Shown here: positions 58,388 through 64,000 of the stretch, in pieces | How the letters are laid out: each line of letters starts with the position of its first letter | Position numbering within the stretch: position 1 is the stretch's first letter | Program-made: the position numbers and the translations under genes | From: Branchiostoma floridae | Lineage: Eukaryota > Chordata > Leptocardii > Amphioxiformes > Branchiostomatidae | Length of the DNA stretch: 64,000 nt | NCBI RefSeq assembly: GCF_000003815.2 | Contig: NC_049981.1 | Span: 21,724,253-21,788,252 of the forward strand | Reading direction: 5' to 3' | The notes under the pieces: model-generated | Seen by the model: the letters and a program-made list of their open reading frames with translations, nothing else | What the model was told of the DNA's origin: nothing | Database searches by the model: none

Positions 58388-58880
58388 CAGGAGGGTCTGC
58401 ATGGAGGGGACATGGTAATGCTTAATGGTATTCTAAATAAAGGAGCGAAGGTGTGCATAGCACTGCATACATGTACCCTTTTTGGCGAGGCATAGCAAGC
58501 TATTTCAATTCACCAATAAACGAAGCTGACAATTACTAATAGTAAACCCAGTCTAATTGAACATTAAGCATTGTTTGTAAATCATATTTGTTACCTAGAA
58601 TTCATTGTACAGCGTTATTGAAAATTCTTTGTATCATACTGTTGAATGCTACATGTAGATTGCCTAAAACTTTAAAAGTCAACATGGAAATCCTGGTTGT
58701 GTCACTGTTAGCGACCAGCCAGGTTTTACCAATTAAGATACCCAAATCTAAGAAGGTGCAGTGTATACATGCAGGTGAACTTACTGTCAAGCATTGACCG
58801 CCCTCCTAAAATTGCTTTGCAAGCCCTCCTAGATTTAGTAATAAAATCACTGCCAGTTCCCCTCCATGCAGACCCTCCTG
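58388..58880. mobile_element. 493-bp TIR element, family 2
   Basis: Perfect 22-bp inverted ends containing GGAGGGTCTGCATGGAGGGG (58388-58409 and 58859-58880). Next to the ends are degenerate copies of GGTAATGCTTAATGG, the inverse of the CCGTTAAGCGTTACC words that mark the element at 23758. Noncoding. Confidence 0.75.
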
Positions 58881-61429
58881 GAGTGCATGGGGGCCAAGAA
58901 AAGATTTTCCAGAGCCCAACAATGTTTACTGCCAGTGTTTACAGTAGTCTCCTGCTACGTTTCACCTTGCACACACACTCCCACAAATCCCACTCACTAT
59001 CTCCTGCTTCTGAATAACCTTGCAGGAATCCCCACCCCAGTACTACAACCTACAGAATCTATGGTTTAAAGACGTAACACAAAACCAACATGGATTAGGA
59101 ATTTGTAACCCAGGCTTTTGAGCAGGACAACCCTTGTCCTCCACCTTTAAGCCACCATTGTGCTATTAAAACATTCACTTGCCTTTTGACTGCAGTAGGT
59201 ATAAGTTTAGTCAATCCCCTCTGATGAAGTTTGCATTCATTGCAGTACACGTTAGTTAGTAAGTCTCCCCACACAGGAGGGTTTGCATGCAACCAGACAA
59301 ACCAGCAGACAAAATAATATGTGTACCAGGCCGGGGTCTCCAAAGGCCCTGTAGGGTCACAGGGTTGAGTGATTCCATTCTTCCTCAGATGTCAATCAAT
59401 GCAAATGAGCCCGGGGCAGCTCCTGGCCTGAATGGACTAGTAAACAAATGCTTACCTTCTGTTATTTCTGTCCCTAGTTTACTTAATGTTATCAGTTACA
59501 TGAACAATGGCCATGAATTACAAACACAATGAAGGTCGGTCTTCTCTTATGGCGGTCGCATGAATCTGTATGGCTTCTGAGATAAAGAAAGGCTGTAGTC
59601 ATGTCTAATTAGTGTTCTATAGCTTGGGTTAATGGTTGGCTGTTTTTATTCATGCATGGGCACTAGTGTACTGGCCATCGTTAACTCTTGAAAAGACTTT
59701 GGCAATAACCTGCTAAGCAAGCTTGCTACATGTGTATGTCACCCAAATGCAAAATGGTTATATTATTACTGGCTGGCAAAATACACCAGATGATTATTTG
59801 ATAGTCAGTTCCAAAAATACAATCTGATGCATTGCTTGTAAATTAAGAATCTCCTTTAATCTGTGTTGAAAAAGCTCAAGACAATGCACATCTTTGGGGA
59901 TCATGTTCCTATTGAAAAAATGTTAAGGGGGAAAAATGGGTACCACAATGGTTATGACCTCATGTAAACAAGAACACAGGAAGGTGGTAGTGACATGTGA
60001 AGGTCATGTTCATGTATTCAGAGAAATGTATGATGTCTGCTCACTGCTGTAGTTATTACCAATACAATATTACCAACAGTTGACTGACAACAGGCCTTGC
60101 CGTCTTGGTTAGCCTAGCGTTCCATATGCAGACCATGTCCAAGTTATCTGATGCTCTTTCAGATTGTCATGCCTTCCCCCTACCAGCTGTCTGTCCAGTC
60201 TCCATATACTAGTGTTAATATCACCACCATGAACATCAGGAATACCCAACCCACATTCAGCTGGGTTGGGTTCAGACCCAGCCACGTAATCTCCGGTCAC
60301 AACAACTCCCCATCCCAGACTACACATATTCAGATCAGCTGCTCGAATTACAGGGAGTCACATGCCAACCTTTATGGACTTCATAATTCATTACTACAAA
60401 CTGAAATGCTAAATTTAAATGCCCTAACTGGTTAGGTTATCATCCCTCTAAAGACAGTCTAGACTTGTTTTTTTACATAACCATAGAGAATCAAGCAAGG
60501 ATGTCTTTTCAACCAGAAGGGGCAACAGTGTATAAGATCAGTATACAAACTTCTAAAACCCTCTCTACTAACATCCTGGAGGATGTCTGTACCCTAGCGC
60601 CAACACCAAATACAGGGGCCAACCATTGTTATTACATCCACATGGTCCATTGGATAGCAAGCCATGGTGTACTACTTCTCTTGATTTCCACGGGCAGCTT
60701 CTTCTGTTGCCGTATGCTTTCAAGAAAATGGCTTAGATCCTTAAAGAGGCTTCACTCCAATATCTACAGATGCCCTACGATTCTGCAGCCTTCCTATTCG
60801 GTGTACTTTGGTCTCTCCCTGCTGAATGCCAGCTGGCTCCCTGCCCTGTGACCCAGACATGACGTCACACCAATATATCACAAAGCCTGCCCAGCCCCTG
60901 CTCCTGCATAGTCATGAGCTGGCTATACCAATGGCTGGAGGGGGAACAGGTTCACACAAAAGCAGGCCTTAGCACAGATTACTGTTACTAAGTCTATTAC
61001 ATTGTAGCTTTAAAAACAATGCAGGATAAATCAGTTTAGTTTTGAAATGTTTAAACTGTGAATTTTATTCATGTGTGACAATAGATTTTATGTAACCTTA
61101 AATTTTGGATGTTCAACACAGGAAAACCAAGGGAGTAACTGCAAGGCTTGTCTATTACATGTACTACGTCTAACTTTAAAACTAGGCTTTTCTTGTTTGC
61201 TTTTCTAAGCTTGATTTGTCTGAGGTGGTACATTGCTTGTCCAGAATTCATTGTTACGCATTATTGACACAATATTTGTCAATATTCATTTGGCAAAGTT
61301 GGATGCGAGGTCACAAAAAAATCACGACAGAAAATCCATGCGGCTCACGGTGTAGGTATTCACGGACTACTTTGAAAGACACCGCTTGAATACAAACAAT
61401 GAAACAATCCAATAAACCCAACACCTTTT

Positions 61430-61560
61430 GCGGTAACAAGCCAATTTACCGTCAAGCCCTGACAGTCCTACTGAATTTGCAGTTAAACGTTGCCCGCTAA
61501 ATTTACCGTCAAGCAATTGCTACGATCCCCCATGCAGACCCTCTTCTGCTTGAGCGATGT
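61430..61560. mobile_element. Partial family-2 TIR element
   Basis: Contains TTTACCGTCAAGC twice and ends with CCCCCATGCAGACCCTCTTC, matching the right end of the element at 23758. Only one end is present, so it is a truncated copy. Confidence 0.55.
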
Positions 61561-64000
61561 CTGCATTCCACCCTTCATGATGTAGTAGCCACTCAGTTGA
61601 CTAAATTCTCACAGGGTCATGTGAGGACACTGGCACGGTACGGTACCCACGGAAAATGGAATTTTGTATTAGTTTTGTTTAGTACTGTTGGCCTCGTCTG
61701 TTTTAAAATGGGATCGGACAGAAGCAACATGCAGGTAACGTTATCCAGACACAAACTATGAATAGAGATACTGCAATATTTCGCAACTACGTCCACTTTT
61801 TGCAAGGATGATCAAGCCTTCGAATATAAAACTAACATGACGAGTTTTCTTGCTGTTTCTGTAGCAAGTTTTATTTTTACAGAGAGGCGTTGCTAGTCTT
61901 GCCTCTTGAAATTAAATGTGCTTGAGATATCTCCTTGAACACATTCCACACCCCTTCTGAAAGAAGGGTGCAGTCGCGAGAGAAATTCTCAACCCAGATT
62001 AGAACCGGGGTCTCCCAGATACCAACTTTGAACCAGGAGCCTGGAGTTGAGCTATGCGTAGTAGTAGAAGCATGATGTCAATTTACAGAACACGAAGTTG
62101 GGAAACTTCTTGCTGTGGCTGATTACTCCACATATGTTTGTGTTTCCATTTTGCACCATTCCAGTAGGCATTTCGGACACTCCCTCCCCCCCACACACAC
62201 AAATACGCAAAGAAGTACTCCAAAAGAAAAATCAAAGAATCCTCTGTTGACGGTGCTGTTTCCGTTCTGTACCTTGAAATCCTCTCAAAAATACAAGAAA
62301 TGCCATTTCATATGGTTCAATTTTCAACATTTTCCATGGGTGCATGCCCCCGAATCCCCAACAGAGCTCGTGCCTCCTGCAAACGCGAGTCCAAAAAATC
62401 TACAAAAGAACCAAAAAAACAATATCCTAGCTGCGGGCATGCTGCACTGAACTGTAGTAAGCTTTGACACTGGCTGAAGAGTCAGCGCTGAGTAGCAACA
62501 TGCCTGTGTGTGTACAATGACACGTGGTAGATGACACGTGGTAGTTCGTTGTTCCCCCTGTTTCTGTTGCTGTTGTCGGATCGGAGCTGACCTACTTCAT
62601 GCGAGGTCACCTGAGGACACTGGCACTTTGCCTATGGAAAAAGGATTGGCCATAATGGCGTCACTTTCGGCCAACAACCCGTGCACTTTGTCGGCTACTT
62701 GGCAATGGAGATGGACACGTGAGGTGGCCTTTCGACCTTTGGTTTGACACGGAAAAGTGGCCGGCTGGAATCTTACACCTTGTGGGATTTAACCGCCAAT
62801 ACCACAAAAATTTATCAGCACAACATTGACCGCTGTGGTCGACATTGTTTATACACACGCATGTACTGATTGCTATATGCCCTAACTGCTGTATCAGCAG
62901 GTTTCCATTCCACTTTTTGCGGAAGTCTAATCTTCTATACTGTTTAAGCTACAGGTTCATTAAAAAGGGCACCAAGCTACAATGTAGCAAGCAATGTGAG
63001 AACACGAATGTCTTCCTTAGTGTTTCCAAGCACAAAGCTTTCGTTTGGAGCTAGAATTAATAATTTACAAAGCAACTGGGAGAAAACGCATGATGATGGT
63101 CCTGCCTTTTTTTCTCACATGTACCAAAACAAAGTTCGTGTAATACATAACAAGCACAGGACAGGCTGTTGAGGACTTGTTCGTTTACTTATCAAAAGTA
63201 GTTGAGTTAATGCCAAATGTTGGTTTGATAGCACATCGAAAATTGGAATTACTAAAGCCATTATGAACACAATTAGAACAGTCGTTTTCAATCTTATTTC
63301 TACAAAACTAATAGAATGCGAAGCTTCTGGTGCTATATCTTCTGTCTCCTACCAGAATCCACAAGCTTTGTACTACTAAAGCGAAACAGGTTTATTGGGA
63401 TATGCCCTACTACATCAGAGCACCACATTTTGTCAGCAAAGAAAATGTCTAGAAAGCTATTACAAAATAGTGACAGGTCTATCCTCACTATTTCACAATG
63501 GTGTGGTACTGGTAAGGTTGTGTTCAAATGATTGGCATTTTACGATTTTTATTATCTTTTGCCCAGCTTCAGTGCATTCTTCTAATTATTATGTATGATC
63601 AATAGTATTGTACAGGTGTGAGTGATTGGATATTTACCATAATGTTTCACACGTTTACTAGATATATTTTTTTCAAATCCAGAAAACTGATATTTTAGCA
63701 AATACATTAGAACCTATTCTACCATGTTTTACTGCAGCTAGATATTTCTGGCCAAAGCATGGTTCAAGGTTTTTAAAAAAAGCTGCACTTTTTTGTCTCT
63801 AACTAAGAAACCTTTGGTTTGTTGTTATAGTGTCTCTTACCTGTGTTGGTCTTCAGCAGAAGCCCAAGTCACAACACCCCCACAAAGCAATGTTTTGGAC
63901 ATGCTGTGCAAATATCAACCTCAAACAAAACCAAATCCCCCTTCAGGGTGTGCCACTGCACCTCAGGGTCTCATGTTTCGGGATCCAAATTCAGGCTTTA

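Larger units (their letters stand above)
48290..64000. other. Region upstream of the last recognised TET exon
   Basis: No frame here joins to TET and no cysteine-dense CXXC exon was seen on the - strand. Contents: direct repeats (49566), the coding-like block (51745), a TA microsatellite, TIR elements (54291, 58388, 61430) and dispersed repeat copies (62270). It may be the first intron of TET or intergenic DNA. Confidence 0.5.

Noticed and set aside
1-64000. CRISPR arrays, operons or bacterial-type systems
   Set aside because: No evenly spaced direct repeats with unique spacers and no operon-like coding. The sequence is eukaryotic.
48290-64000. A CXXC zinc-finger exon upstream of TET
   Set aside because: Scanned the - strand by eye for CGxCxxC-type clusters and found none. 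A profile search would be more sensitive.

Overview
The window reads as animal nuclear DNA: short phased exons split by introns, dispersed repeats and no operons. Its two recognisable genes are both intact and spliced. One is a RASSF2/4/6-type Ras-association gene on the + strand, coding 7156-13681. The other is a TET 5-methylcytosine dioxygenase on the - strand, coding 48276 down to 35609, with its 5' end outside the exons I can recognise. Each reconstructed chain keeps one open frame through every junction: 999 nt for RASSF and 4908 nt for the part of TET present. One pre-duplication-type copy of each family, together with the repeat content, suggests an invertebrate deuterostome, most likely amphioxus (Branchiostoma). 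That is inference.

Layout. 1-6100: repeats, no gene seen. 6148-14990: RASSF, with a probable 5' noncoding exon, nine coding exons and a 3' UTR ending near an AATAAA; two DNA-transposon-like elements sit in its introns. 15000-21600: MITE, a GC-rich hairpin, one copy of a palindromic TTCCTGCAGGAA array, and a dead LINE fragment. 21640-21990: CpG-rich promoter-like block. 22784-23619: 418-bp tandem duplication. 23758-25000: TIR element. 25600-28400: candidate first exon of an unknown gene, then a 183-bp-period tandem repeat. 28400-35600: mostly empty, with the inverted second copy of the TTCCTGCAGGAA array. 35609-48276: TET. Its introns carry tRNA-type SINEs, a 252-bp MITE, palindromes with hammerhead-like cores, and a long-armed inverted-repeat element with a 302-bp assembly gap. 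48300-64000: upstream of the last recognisable TET exon; repeats plus one coding-like CpG-rich block at about 51.75-51.98 kb, and no CXXC domain found.

The two genes are convergent. RASSF proteins are adaptors that couple Ras-type GTPases to Hippo kinases through a SARAH coiled coil. TET oxidises 5-methylcytosine in DNA. There is no reason to think they share a pathway, but their linkage may be ancient. The unexpected material lies in the repeats: scattered minimal hammerhead-ribozyme-like motifs of the type known from Penelope-like retroelements, several clean TIR families with 2-4 bp target-site signatures, and two near-identical 346-bp inverted copies of a palindrome array.
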